This document shows positions 11,500 to 19,099 of a DNA stretch of 33,797 bases, piece by piece; positions within the stretch are counted from its first letter, which is position 1, and every line of letters begins with the position of its first letter. A program made the position numbers and the translations under genes. The notes under the pieces are model-generated. The model was given only the letters and a program-made list of their open reading frames with translations, ran no database searches and was not told where the DNA came from. The DNA is taken from NCBI RefSeq assembly GCF_003611635.1, contig NZ_RAVZ01000063.1, positions 1 through 33,797 of the forward strand, in the 5' to 3' direction. The DNA is from Corallococcus terminator. Lineage in GTDB: Bacteria > Myxococcota > Myxococcia > Myxococcales > Myxococcaceae.

Positions 11500-11643
11500 C
11501 CCCTCCGATATCTCCTGCGAGTTGGACCGCGTGTCCTTCATCCCGCGTCCACCGCTCAGTCCGAAGGTCGAACCGCCCTGCCTTCACCGCGATCCCGCCC
11601 GATTGAGCGAACCCGAGGGGGCCACGCTGTAGCGTCGGGCGCC

Positions 11644-12042
11644 ATGACGACTCCGATCGCCACGTCCTGGCGACACCACCTCGCCCCCATCCTTGCGGCC
11701 TTCTGTCTGGGGTGCGCCACGATTGCGATGGACACCGAAACGGACTGCATCCAGCGCCACCCCGGGTTGCCGGAGGCATGCGGCCTCACGACCGCCGAAG
11801 CCGCCGCCATCATGGCCGCGAGTGTCGGCGCCACCGGCACGCATGTTGGCTCAGACGCGGAGGAGTACGACGACTCACACAACGCCAACCTTCCGGACTG
11901 GAAACGGCGGTGCATCCGGCTGTACGGGGACTGCCAGACTAAAGACTGGATCAGGAAGAAGCGCTGCTTTGCGTGCTTCGAGGACTGCACCGGACAGCAC
12001 GAATGGCCCCTCGACCAGTGCCGACCGAAGGGTGGGCGATGA
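11644..12042 (+). CDS. Small Cys-rich exported protein, probable lipoprotein, unknown function
   Basis: No family recognised. 132 aa. The N-terminus looks like a signal peptide (basic start, hydrophobic LAPILAAF, then CLGC); C24 is a likely lipidation site, although Cys at -3 is atypical for a lipobox. The mature part has an acidic, low-complexity middle (~70-84) and a compact C-terminal block with six cysteines (C90, C97, C108, C111, C115, C126), basic and Trp-containing. Codon use differs from its neighbours (AAA, AGG, ACT and TTT around 11935-11975), suggesting transfer. No Shine-Dalgarno is visible before the ATG. It overlaps the DUSAM gene by 4 nt (ATGA), so the two are coupled. The layout (short exported protein with a compact Cys-rich C-terminus plus a coupled cytoplasmic partner) would fit a toxin/immunity-type pair such as the myxobacterial Sit lipoprotein systems, but this is inference only. 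Confidence 0.7.
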   Translation: MTTPIATSWRHHLAPILAAFCLGCATIAMDTETDCIQRHPGLPEACGLTTAEAAAIMAASVGATGTHVGSDAEEYDDSHNANLPDWKRRCIRLYGDCQTKDWIRKKRCFACFEDCTGQHEWPLDQCRPKGGR

Positions 12043-12416
12043 CGATGACGGAAGATGGACCTGACTGGGACCCGATACGCGCGCTCGCGCGGCAAGTCCT
12101 CCGCCAAGGAGCGCCGCTGGTGCTCACCGACGACGTGCGCGGCCTCTTGCGACGCACGGCGCGCGAAGTGGCACTGGACGCCGCCGACGTGAGCACCGAA
12201 GCCAGCGCGCTTGCGGTATTGCGCGAGTGCTCACGGCGCATCACCGAGGGCTCCAACCGGGTGGGGGATGCACTCCACAGGATGTACCGCTACCAAGAGA
12301 ACGGCGACTACGACAGCGCGCGCCAGGAAATGCGCGATGTGCTGTCCGTCGAAGTGGTCCCCCTGTACCGCGAAATCGCGCAGGGCCAACTGGCCGCCAT
12401 GGCCGACAAGCCGTGA
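12039..12416 (+). CDS. DUSAM domain-containing protein (DUF2379/TIGR02267-like), unknown function
   Basis: 125-aa soluble protein without signal peptide or membrane segment. The sequence style ([20 protein letters not shown], then an [14 protein letters not shown] segment and an amphipathic helix [18 protein letters not shown], ending [10 protein letters not shown]) matches the DUSAM family, a domain of unknown function known essentially only from myxobacteria and present there in many paralogues. One domain copy fills the protein. I start it at the ATG at 12039, which overlaps the stop of the upstream gene; an ATG six bases later is an alternative. The frame is open further upstream to 11973, but that would overlap the previous gene heavily. 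It sits between trpF and trpB with no metabolic link apparent. A regulatory or binding role toward the neighbouring exported protein is possible but unproven. Confidence 0.8.
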   Translation: MTMTEDGPDWDPIRALARQVLRQGAPLVLTDDVRGLLRRTAREVALDAADVSTEASALAVLRECSRRITEGSNRVGDALHRMYRYQENGDYDSARQEMRDVLSVEVVPLYREIAQGQLAAMADKP

Positions 12417-12606
12417 CGGACAGGGCACGACGCCCGCGCCGTCAGGTCCAGCCCCCTGCAAGCGAGGCAACATCCTCTGCGACCTCTGGCCTCTCCCCTG
12501 CCAGGAGGACTTGTGCTTCATTCTGCAACCGCACCGCCACCATGAGCCGCGCTACCCCACTGCCCATGACACTCTGGCCGACCCTCAAACTGCTTGGAGT
12601 AGAGCC

Positions 12607-13812
12607 ATGACGACGGACACGGCCGCGGGCCGCTTTGGCCGCTACGGCGGACGCTATGTGCCGGAGACCCTGGTCCCCGCGCTGATGGAGCTGGAAGCCG
12701 CGTACGCGGTAGCCCAGCGGGATGCGGCCTTCGGAGAAGAGGTCGCGCGCGTGCTGCGCGAATACGTGGGCCGGCCCACGACGCTGACGCCCGCGCACCG
12801 CCTCACGAAGTCGTGGGGCGGCGCCCAGGTGTGGCTCAAGCGCGAGGACCTGGCGCACACGGGCGCGCACAAAATCAACAACACCGTGGGCCAGGTGCTG
12901 CTCGCCCAGCGCATGGGCAAGAAGCGCATCATCGCGGAGACGGGCGCGGGCCAGCACGGCGTGGCCACGGCCACCGCGTGCGCGCTCTTCGGCCTGCCCT
13001 GCGAGGTGTTCATGGGCGCGCTGGACGTGGAGCGCCAGGCGCTCAACGTCTTCCGCATGCGCGCGCTGGGCGCGGTGGTGCGGCCGGTGGAGTCGGGCTC
13101 GCGCACGCTGAAGGACGCGATGAACGAGGCCATGCGCGTCTGGGTGTCGCAGGTGGAGGACACCTACTACGTCATCGGCAGCGCGGCCGGTCCGCACCCC
13201 TACCCCACCATCGTGCGCGACTTCCAGGCCATCATCGGCAAGGAGATCCGCGCGCAGACGCAGGCCGCCATCGGCCGGCTGCCGGACGCCATCATCGCGT
13301 GCGTGGGCGGCGGCTCGAACGCCATTGGCGCGCTGCACCCGTTCATCCCGGACACGTCGGTGCGACTCGTCGGCGTGGAGGCGGCGGGCCACGGACTCCA
13401 GTCCGGCCAGCACGGCGCGTCGCTGACACTGGGCACGGAGGGCGTGCTGCACGGCTCACGCTCGCTGGTGCTCCAGGACGAGAACGGACAGATTCAAGAG
13501 GCGCACAGCATCTCCGCCGGCCTGGACTACCCGGGCGTGGGGCCGGAGCTGGCGCACCTGGCGAAGACGGGCCGCATGGAGGTGCGCACCGCGACGGACG
13601 ACGACGCCCTGACCGCCTTCTACGAGGTGGCGCGCACGGAGGGCATCCTCCCCGCGCTGGAGACGTCGCACGCGTTCGCGGCGGCGCGCTCCCTGGCCCG
13701 GGACATGGGCAAGGGACAGCATCTGGTCATCAACTGCTCGGGACGCGGCGACAAGGACGTGGCGACCATCTCCGCGCGCGGCGTTCCTCCGGCGACGGGG
13801 GTGAAGTCATGA
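12607..13812 (+). CDS. trpB: Tryptophan synthase beta chain
   Basis: PLP-dependent condensation of indole with serine to give tryptophan, in an alpha2-beta2 complex with TrpA. 401 aa. Motifs: [13 protein letters not shown] (~10-22), the PLP lysine K89 in [22 protein letters not shown] carrying the catalytic glutamate, and the PLP-phosphate loop GGGSNAIG. It is a TrpB1-type protein. The ATG at 12607 has GGAG at 12596-12599. A 190-nt gap separates it from the DUSAM gene, so trpBA may have their own promoter, though I could not identify a convincing one. It overlaps trpA by 4 nt (ATGA). Confidence 0.97.
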   Translation: MTTDTAAGRFGRYGGRYVPETLVPALMELEAAYAVAQRDAAFGEEVARVLREYVGRPTTLTPAHRLTKSWGGAQVWLKREDLAHTGAHKINNTVGQVLLAQRMGKKRIIAETGAGQHGVATATACALFGLPCEVFMGALDVERQALNVFRMRALGAVVRPVESGSRTLKDAMNEAMRVWVSQVEDTYYVIGSAAGPHPYPTIVRDFQAIIGKEIRAQTQAAIGRLPDAIIACVGGGSNAIGALHPFIPDTSVRLVGVEAAGHGLQSGQHGASLTLGTEGVLHGSRSLVLQDENGQIQEAHSISAGLDYPGVGPELAHLAKTGRMEVRTATDDDALTAFYEVARTEGILPALETSHAFAAARSLARDMGKGQHLVINCSGRGDKDVATISARGVPPATGVKS

Positions 13813-14600
13813 GCACGGAACTGGGCAAGGCGTTCGCGCGGGCGAAGGCCCGGGGCGAAGGCGCACTGGTGGCCTACGCGATGGCGGGAGACCCCGACCT
13901 CGCGCGGTCGGTGGATGTGTTCGCCGCCATGGTGGAGGGCGGTGCGGACGTGCTGGAGATTGGCGTGGCGTTCAGCGACCCCATCGCGGACGGGCCCGTC
14001 ATCCAGGCCGCGTCGGAGCGGGCGCTGAAGGCGGGCGCCACGCTGCGCCGCGTGCTGGACGAAGTGGTGCCGGAGGTGCGCCGCCGCTGCCCGGAGACGC
14101 CGCTGGTCATCATGACGTACGTCAACGTGGTGATGGCCATGGGCGAAGCGCGCTACGCGAAGCTCGCGCGCGAGCGGGGCATCTCGGGCACCATCCTCCC
14201 GGACCTGCCCCCCGAGGAGAGCGCCGCCCTGCGAGCCGCGTTCGACGCGGAAGGCGTGGACCTCATCCCGCTGTGCGCGCCCACGACACCGCCCGCGCGC
14301 GCGGAAGGCATCGCGAAGGACGCGCGAGGCTTCGTCTATTGCGTGTCCGTGGCGGGCGTCACCGGCATGCGCGCGGAGCTGCCCCCGAACCTGTCCGACC
14401 GACTGGACCTGGTGCGCAGGGCCGCGTCGGTGCCGGTGGTGGCGGGCTTCGGCATCTCCACCGGCGAACAGGCGAAGGCGCTGGTGGCCCACGCCGACGG
14501 CGTCGTGGTGGGCAGCGCCCTGGTGCGCGCCGCGCATTCGGACGGACCCCAGGCGGCGAAGCAGCTCTGCGCGGACATCAAGCGCGGCTTGAAGCGCTGA
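13809..14600 (+). CDS. trpA: Tryptophan synthase alpha chain
   Basis: Cleaves indole-3-glycerol phosphate to indole and glyceraldehyde 3-phosphate; the indole is channelled to TrpB. 263 aa, TIM barrel. Catalytic residues align with the E. coli pair: E50 ([11 protein letters not shown]) and D61 ([10 protein letters not shown]). [12 protein letters not shown] and the phosphate-binding VVAGFGIST and GVVVGSALV segments follow. The substrate strand reads [11 protein letters not shown], a normal variant. It starts in the ATGA overlap with trpB and is the last tryptophan gene of the rightward run. Confidence 0.97.
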   Translation: MSTELGKAFARAKARGEGALVAYAMAGDPDLARSVDVFAAMVEGGADVLEIGVAFSDPIADGPVIQAASERALKAGATLRRVLDEVVPEVRRRCPETPLVIMTYVNVVMAMGEARYAKLARERGISGTILPDLPPEESAALRAAFDAEGVDLIPLCAPTTPPARAEGIAKDARGFVYCVSVAGVTGMRAELPPNLSDRLDLVRRAASVPVVAGFGISTGEQAKALVAHADGVVVGSALVRAAHSDGPQAAKQLCADIKRGLKR

Positions 14601-14609
14601 ATGCAGTAC

Positions 14610-14643
14610 GGTCTCCCGCGTCGCAGCACGAACGCCGGAGACC
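14610..14643 (+). promoter_or_regulatory. Stem-loop between trpA and the GNAT gene, covering its ribosome binding site
   Basis: GGTCTCC (14610-14616) pairs perfectly with GGAGACC (14637-14643). One mismatch and three more pairs (14618-14620 with 14633-14635) extend the stem around a 12-nt loop. The right arm holds GGAG, the Shine-Dalgarno for the ATG at 14648. It could be a terminator for the trp operon or a translational control of the acetyltransferase. Confidence 0.45.
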
Positions 14644-14647
14644 GGAC

Positions 14648-15190
14648 ATGATCACCCTGGGCCCCACCCTCGAAACCCCACGCCTCATCCTGCGGCCTCC
14701 CACGCTGCAGGACCTGGATGGCTTCTGCGCGATGATGGCGGATCCGGAATCCGCCCGCTTCATCGGCGGCCTCCAACCGCGCTCCAACGTGTGGCGGGCG
14801 GTCTGCACCATGGCCGGCTCGTGGGTCCTCCAGGGCTTCGCCATGTTCTCCGTGTTCGAGAAGTCCACGGGGAAGTGGGTGGGCCGGGTCGGGCCCTGGA
14901 TGCCGGACGGCTGGCCGGGCACCGAGGTCGGCTGGGGCCTGCTGCGCGAACACTGGGGCAAGGGCTACGCCTCCGAGGCCTCCACCGCCACCATCGACTG
15001 GGCCTTCGACCATCTGGGCTGGACGGAGGTCATCCACTCCATCGAGCCGGCCAATACGCCGTCGAAGCAGGTGGCCCAGCGCCTGGGCTCGCGCCTGCTG
15101 CGCATGGAGCACCTGCCGCCGCCCTACGAGAAGGACCCCATGGAGATCTGGGGCCAGAGCCGTGAGGAGTGGCGGACACGGAAGAAGTAG
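14648..15190 (+). CDS. GNAT-family N-acetyltransferase (RimJ/RimL-like)
   Basis: Predicted acetyl-CoA-dependent N-acetyltransferase, 180 aa. It begins with the LETPRLILRPPTLQD signature of the RimJ/RimL-type subgroup. The acetyl-CoA loop is visible as EVGWGLLREHWGKGYASEA (motif A, ~98-116), and IEPANTPSKQVAQRLG matches the later N..S..vaekLG motif. The substrate may be a protein N-terminus, an antibiotic or a small amine; the sequence does not tell. It lies 47 nt after trpA and may be read from the trp transcript if the intervening hairpin does not terminate. GGAG at 14637-14640. Confidence 0.88.
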   Translation: MITLGPTLETPRLILRPPTLQDLDGFCAMMADPESARFIGGLQPRSNVWRAVCTMAGSWVLQGFAMFSVFEKSTGKWVGRVGPWMPDGWPGTEVGWGLLREHWGKGYASEASTATIDWAFDHLGWTEVIHSIEPANTPSKQVAQRLGSRLLRMEHLPPPYEKDPMEIWGQSREEWRTRKK

Positions 15191-15241
15191 CGCCGGCCTT
15201 TTTCCCACCCATCCGGCCTCCGGCTGACACAGATTGGCGCC

Positions 15242-15838
15242 ATGAAGACTCGCGCGCCCCAGGTGGTCCTCGTCCGTCACGGTGAGACGGAGTGGAGCCG
15301 CACCAGCCAGCACACCGGCCGCACCGACCTGCCCCTGCTCGAAGAAGGCAGGGCGATGGGCGAGAAGCTCCGAGCCCCGCTGAGCGCCTGGAGCTTCGCC
15401 GCCGTGTGGACGAGCCCCCTGACGCGCGCGCTGGAGACCTGCGTGCTCGCCGGCTACGGCGACGCGGCCCAGAAGCGCGACGACCTGATGGAGTTCGACT
15501 ACGGGGACTACGAAGGACGCACCGGCGCGGACATCCGCAGCACGCGCCCGGACTGGACCCTGTGGAAGGACGGCGTCCCCAACGGGGAGACGCTGGAGCA
15601 GGTGGGCGCCCGCGCGGACCGAATCATCGCGGACGCCCGCGCCATCCAGGATGACGTGCTCCTCTTCTCCCACGGGCACATGCTGCGCATCATCGCCGCG
15701 CGCTGGCTGGGCCTGCCCCCAGAAGGAGGCAGGCTGTTCCAGTTGGGCACCGCAGCCATCAGCGTCCTGGGTTCGGAGCCGGATGGCGTCCAGCCCGTGC
15801 TCGCGGGCTGGAACAACACCGCCCACCTGAAGGGCTGA
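15242..15838 (+). CDS. Histidine phosphatase family protein (phosphoglycerate-mutase-like)
   Basis: Cytoplasmic phosphatase/mutase of the two-histidine branch, 198 aa. The RHGET motif at residues 12-16 has the phospho-accepting H13; TSPLTRALETC carries the phosphate-binding Arg; MEFDYGDYEGRTGADI holds the acid residue region; SHGHMLRII provides the second His. The short length and GDYEGRT region are more like broad-specificity phosphatases (CobC/PhoE/GpmB-like) than glycolytic dPGM. Substrate unknown. Its stop is only 3 nt from the stop of trpG on the other strand. No Shine-Dalgarno is obvious before the ATG. Confidence 0.9.
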   Translation: MKTRAPQVVLVRHGETEWSRTSQHTGRTDLPLLEEGRAMGEKLRAPLSAWSFAAVWTSPLTRALETCVLAGYGDAAQKRDDLMEFDYGDYEGRTGADIRSTRPDWTLWKDGVPNGETLEQVGARADRIIADARAIQDDVLLFSHGHMLRIIAARWLGLPPEGGRLFQLGTAAISVLGSEPDGVQPVLAGWNNTAHLKG

Positions 15839-15841
15839 GCG

Positions 15842-16405
15842 CTACAGCCGCCCCTCCAGGAAGTTGCGCACCAGCGCCGGACCTTCCGGCGTCAGCACGC
15901 TCTCCGGATGGAACTGGAAGCCCACCACCGGACGGGTCCGGTGACGAAGCGCCATCACCAGTCCGTCCTGGCTCCACGCCGTGGCCTCCAGTTCCTGGGG
16001 CAGCGACTCCGCCTTCACCACCAGCGAGTGGTAGCGCGCCGCCTGGAACCCCTGACTCAAACCGGTGAACACGCCGGTGCCGTCATGACGGATGTGCGCC
16101 GCCTTGCCGTGCACCGGCTCCGGAGCGCGCACCACGTCGCCACCGAACGCGGCGCCAATGGACTGGTGTCCCAGGCACACGCCCAGCACCGGCACGCGCG
16201 ACTGGGAGATGGCCGCCACGCTCACCCCGGCCTCGTGCGGCGTGCACGGTCCCGGGGACACCACCAGGTGGGACGCCCCTGAAGCGGCGACCCCTGCGGC
16301 ATCCAACGCGTCGTTGCGCACGACCTTCACCTCCGCCCCCAGCGTGTAGAGCAACTGCACGAGGTTGAAGGTGAACGAGTCGTAGTTGTCGATGACGAGG
16401 ATCAT
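15842..16405 (-). CDS. trpG: Anthranilate synthase component II (glutamine amidotransferase)
   Basis: Releases ammonia from glutamine for TrpE; the same class of subunit can also serve aminodeoxychorismate synthase (PabA). 187 aa. Class I amidotransferase triad: nucleophile C77 in GVCLGHQSIG, H166 and E168 in FQFHPESV. MILVIDNYDSFTFNL is the standard N-terminus. The ATG at 16405 has a near-perfect AAGGAGGT (complement of 16411-16418) and overlaps the trpE stop by 4 nt, so it is coupled to trpE. No pabB/pabC are in the window, supporting the Trp role; dual use is possible. Confidence 0.96.
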   Translation of the reverse strand: MILVIDNYDSFTFNLVQLLYTLGAEVKVVRNDALDAAGVAASGASHLVVSPGPCTPHEAGVSVAAISQSRVPVLGVCLGHQSIGAAFGGDVVRAPEPVHGKAAHIRHDGTGVFTGLSQGFQAARYHSLVVKAESLPQELEATAWSQDGLVMALRHRTRPVVGFQFHPESVLTPEGPALVRNFLEGRL

Positions 16406-17898
16406 CGCCCACCTCCTTCGCGCGCCAGGCGCAGCGCGGCGGCCATCGCGCCCGCCTTCGCTTCGGTTTCGTCCGCTTCCTTCATCGGATCCGAATCCGC
16501 CACCAGCCCCGCGCCAGCGGTCCACATCGTGCGGTCGCCATCCACGAAGAAGGTGCGCAGCGCGATGGCCACATCCAGCGTGCCGCAGAAGGACAGGTAG
16601 CCCACCGCACCGGCATAGGGCCCGCGCCGCATGGGCTCCAGCTCGTCGATGATCTGCATCGCGCGGATCTTCGGGGCCCCCGACACGGTGCCCGCGGGGA
16701 AGGTGCTCGCCAGGGCGTCCAGCGCGTCGAAGCGCGTGGTGTCCAGTTTGCCGCGCACCTGCGACACGATGTGCATCACGTGGCTGTAGCGCTCGATGAT
16801 CATCATGTCCTCGATGCGCACGGTGCCCGGAGCCGCCACCCGGCCCACGTCGTTGCGGCCCAGGTCCACCAGCATGATGTGCTCGGCGCGCTCCTTCTCA
16901 TCCGCGAGCAGCTCCTTCTCCAGGGCCACGTCCTCGGCCTCGGAAGCGCCCCGGCGCCGCGTGCCCGCGATGGGCCGCACCACGACGTCGCCATCGCGCA
17001 CCTGCACCAGCAGCTCCGGCGAAGCACCCACCAGCGCGCGCGCCTCGCCCAGGTCCACCATGAACAGGTACGGCGACGGGTTCACCCGCCTGAGCGCCCG
17101 GTAGAGCGACAGCGGAGGAATGGCGCCCTTCGCCTCGAAGCGCCGCGCGAGCACCGCCTGGAAGCAGTCTCCCGCGCGGACGTACTCCTTCACCTTGTCC
17201 ACCGCGGCGGCGTAGCCCGCGCGGTCCCAGCAGGCCACGGGGGCCGGGGCATTCTTCTGCGAGGGCGCCGCCGCGTAGGCCTCCGGCGGCAGCGGACGGC
17301 GCAGCTTCTCCGCCATGGCCTCGGCGCGTTCTTCCGCGTCCTTCAGCGCCGCCGCGACACTGCCGTGCAGGGCGGGCCGGGCAATGGCGATGGCCTTGAG
17401 CGTCTGGGTGCGCGTGTCGTGGGTGACGAAGTCCTCGGCCACCAGCCATTCCGAGTCCGGGAAGCCGGTGTCGCGCGGGTGCCGGTCCGGCACGCGCGGC
17501 TCGAACCACGAGGTGGCGTTGTAGCCCAGGTAGCCCACGAGCCCGCCCAGGAAGGGAGCCTCGCCCGGCAGCGTGGCCACGGACAACTCGCGCCACAGGG
17601 TGCGCAGGACATCCAGGGGGCGGCCCTCGCGACGCTCCTCGTGCGAGCCACGCCACAACGTGAGCCCTTCGCCATCCAGCCGCACACGGCCGGCCGGGTT
17701 CGCGCCCACGTGGCTGTAGCGCCCGAAGCGCTCGCCGCCGTAGCACGACTCGAGGATGAAGCCGCGGCCTCCGCCGCCCAGCTTCAGGTATGCCGACAGC
17801 GGCGTGTCCAGATCCGCCGGCAGCTCCACCGACACCGGCACCGCCTGGCCTGCTTCCGCGCGCTGCCGGTAGGCTGCCTTCCGCTCCTGCGCATCCAT
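16402..17898 (-). CDS. trpE: Anthranilate synthase component I
   Basis: Converts chorismate plus ammonia to anthranilate, the committed and feedback-controlled step. 498 aa from the ATG at 17898. The N-terminal regulatory part contains FILESCYGGERFGRYS; the LES serine is where TrpE proteins bind tryptophan, so feedback inhibition is expected. The catalytic chorismate-binding domain has NPSPYLFM, ASPELLV, RPIAGTRRRG, EHIMLVDLGRND, STFPAGTVSGAPKIRAM and the terminal TAGAGLVADSDP. An in-frame ATG at 17925 is an alternative start; neither has a strong Shine-Dalgarno. It runs trpE-trpG, pointing toward the rightward aroF-trpDCF-BA cluster. Confidence 0.95.
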   Translation of the reverse strand: MDAQERKAAYRQRAEAGQAVPVSVELPADLDTPLSAYLKLGGGGRGFILESCYGGERFGRYSHVGANPAGRVRLDGEGLTLWRGSHEERREGRPLDVLRTLWRELSVATLPGEAPFLGGLVGYLGYNATSWFEPRVPDRHPRDTGFPDSEWLVAEDFVTHDTRTQTLKAIAIARPALHGSVAAALKDAEERAEAMAEKLRRPLPPEAYAAAPSQKNAPAPVACWDRAGYAAAVDKVKEYVRAGDCFQAVLARRFEAKGAIPPLSLYRALRRVNPSPYLFMVDLGEARALVGASPELLVQVRDGDVVVRPIAGTRRRGASEAEDVALEKELLADEKERAEHIMLVDLGRNDVGRVAAPGTVRIEDMMIIERYSHVMHIVSQVRGKLDTTRFDALDALASTFPAGTVSGAPKIRAMQIIDELEPMRRGPYAGAVGYLSFCGTLDVAIALRTFFVDGDRTMWTAGAGLVADSDPMKEADETEAKAGAMAAALRLAREGGGR

Positions 17899-17946
17899 GG
17901 TCGATTGCCCTGGCCCCTCATCCATCACCCGGAGGGGCGCCCGGGT

Positions 17947-17962
17947 GCCCGGCCTTCCGGGC
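17947..17962 (-). terminator. Probable terminator after the SH3-like gene
   Basis: Perfect 6-bp GC-only stem, GCCCGG (17947-17952) with CCGGGC (17957-17962), loop CCTT, 7 nt beyond the stop of the leftward SH3-like gene and upstream of trpE. A neighbouring GGGCGCCC palindrome adds competing structure. There is no T-run; it could instead be part of the trpE leader. Confidence 0.45.
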
Positions 17963-17969
17963 CCTGCGA

Positions 17970-18896
17970 TTACGGCTTCACGTCCGATACGGCGCCCGAA
18001 GAGGCAGGCTTCTTCACCTCCGCGAACACGCCGTCCTGCCACTGATACAACGTGCGCTCCGTGCTCTTCATCGGATTGCCTTCCGCATCCTCGTCCTCGA
18101 CAGTCGTCCGAGCGACCTGGAGGCGCTTCGCGGCTGGCTGGAAGGACACCTTGAAGGTGCTCTCGCTCGGCGGATCCATCAGCCCGCCCAGCTCCAACGC
18201 GAGCTTCGCCTTTCCAAGCACGCCCTTCTTCCCGTCCGCCCCCGCGTAGCTCACATACGAGGTGACGAGGTCGCCGCAGCGCTCCGGCCTGGAGTCCACC
18301 ACCAGCAGCGCCATCCCGGCCTTCTTCGCCGGAACCAGCGTCAGCGTCGCCGGTCCGCCCTGCCCCATGCCGTACGAGGTGGACGCCACGGGCACGTCCA
18401 CGCTGCTCACCCGGCGCGGCGGCTTCACGCCCGGCTCCAGCACGCGCACGCGGGCCTTGAACTCGTTGCTCATCACCAGCGTGGCCACTTCCAGTTCGCC
18501 ATCGCCGTCCAGGTCCGCCTCGACGCGGAACGGGGTGAGCGTGTTGCCGAACACCCAGCCCATGGCGGGGGCCGCGCCCTTCGGCGCCTTCGCGTCCACC
18601 ACCGCCACCTGGTACCAGGCGTTGACGTACTCACCGACCTTCGCGCGCGCACCCACCGCCACCACGCGAACGGGCGTGCCCAGCATCAAGGTCTGGAGCA
18701 CGGCCCCATCCGCCGCCGCGCTCGCGCGCAGGTTCGCCTCGTCCACGCCCAGATAGAGGCTCTGGCCCTTCTCGAAGGCGGTGAACTCGAAGTCCTCCAT
18801 CGCCAGCGTCGCCCCGCTCTCCTTCGACACGCTGTATTCGAGGGGCGACGGTTCGTTCTGGGCAAGCAACAGGGACAGCAGGAGCGCGGGCGTCAT
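17970..18896 (-). CDS. Exported protein with SH3-like domain, unknown function
   Basis: 308 aa from the ATG at 18896. A short hydrophobic leader (MTPALLLSLLLAQ) looks like a signal peptide, with cleavage expected around residues 12-16. Residues ~50-122 resemble a bacterial SH3 domain (LYLGVDEANLRASAAADGAV, LGTPVRVVAV, WYQVAVV, GWVFGNTLTPF). It is followed by a DLDGDGELEV motif (~128-137) of the FG-GAP/calcium-loop type and a beta-rich remainder. This architecture suggests a periplasmic or surface binding protein; no catalytic residues are recognisable. The frame is open upstream to 18998, but that extension is not signal-like. It lies 71 nt upstream of trpE on the same strand; a hairpin between them argues against obligatory co-transcription. 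Confidence 0.78.
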   Translation of the reverse strand: MTPALLLSLLLAQNEPSPLEYSVSKESGATLAMEDFEFTAFEKGQSLYLGVDEANLRASAAADGAVLQTLMLGTPVRVVAVGARAKVGEYVNAWYQVAVVDAKAPKGAAPAMGWVFGNTLTPFRVEADLDGDGELEVATLVMSNEFKARVRVLEPGVKPPRRVSSVDVPVASTSYGMGQGGPATLTLVPAKKAGMALLVVDSRPERCGDLVTSYVSYAGADGKKGVLGKAKLALELGGLMDPPSESTFKVSFQPAAKRLQVARTTVEDEDAEGNPMKSTERTLYQWQDGVFAEVKKPASSGAVSDVKP

Positions 18897-19099
18897 CGGG
18901 AGAGGGTCCGTCAGGAAGAGGGTCCCTGGGTTTATCCCCTGTCCCCGCCCACCATCCAAGGGGCCCTCCGGTCGCTGCCTTCGTCCTTTGGGCCGCAACT
19001 GGGGCTCGGCCGCACGCCTGCCCCCTTGTCAGCAGAGCGAAACCCGAACCCCCGCCGTGGGTGGCCCCTGCTCCAAGGCCTCGTTACCTCTAGAGGACC

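Noticed and set aside
11532-12526. Similar 15-mers in the gaps before and after the exported protein/DUSAM pair (TGTCCTTCATCCCGC near 11532 and TGTGCTTCATTCTGC at 12512)
   Set aside because: Only 12 of 15 positions match and they are not at plausible junctions; insufficient for an insertion repeat.
12211-12606. N-terminal extension of the trpB frame by 132 codons
   Set aside because: Overlaps the DUSAM gene in another frame; the ATG at 12607 has GGAG upstream and gives the standard TrpB N-terminus.
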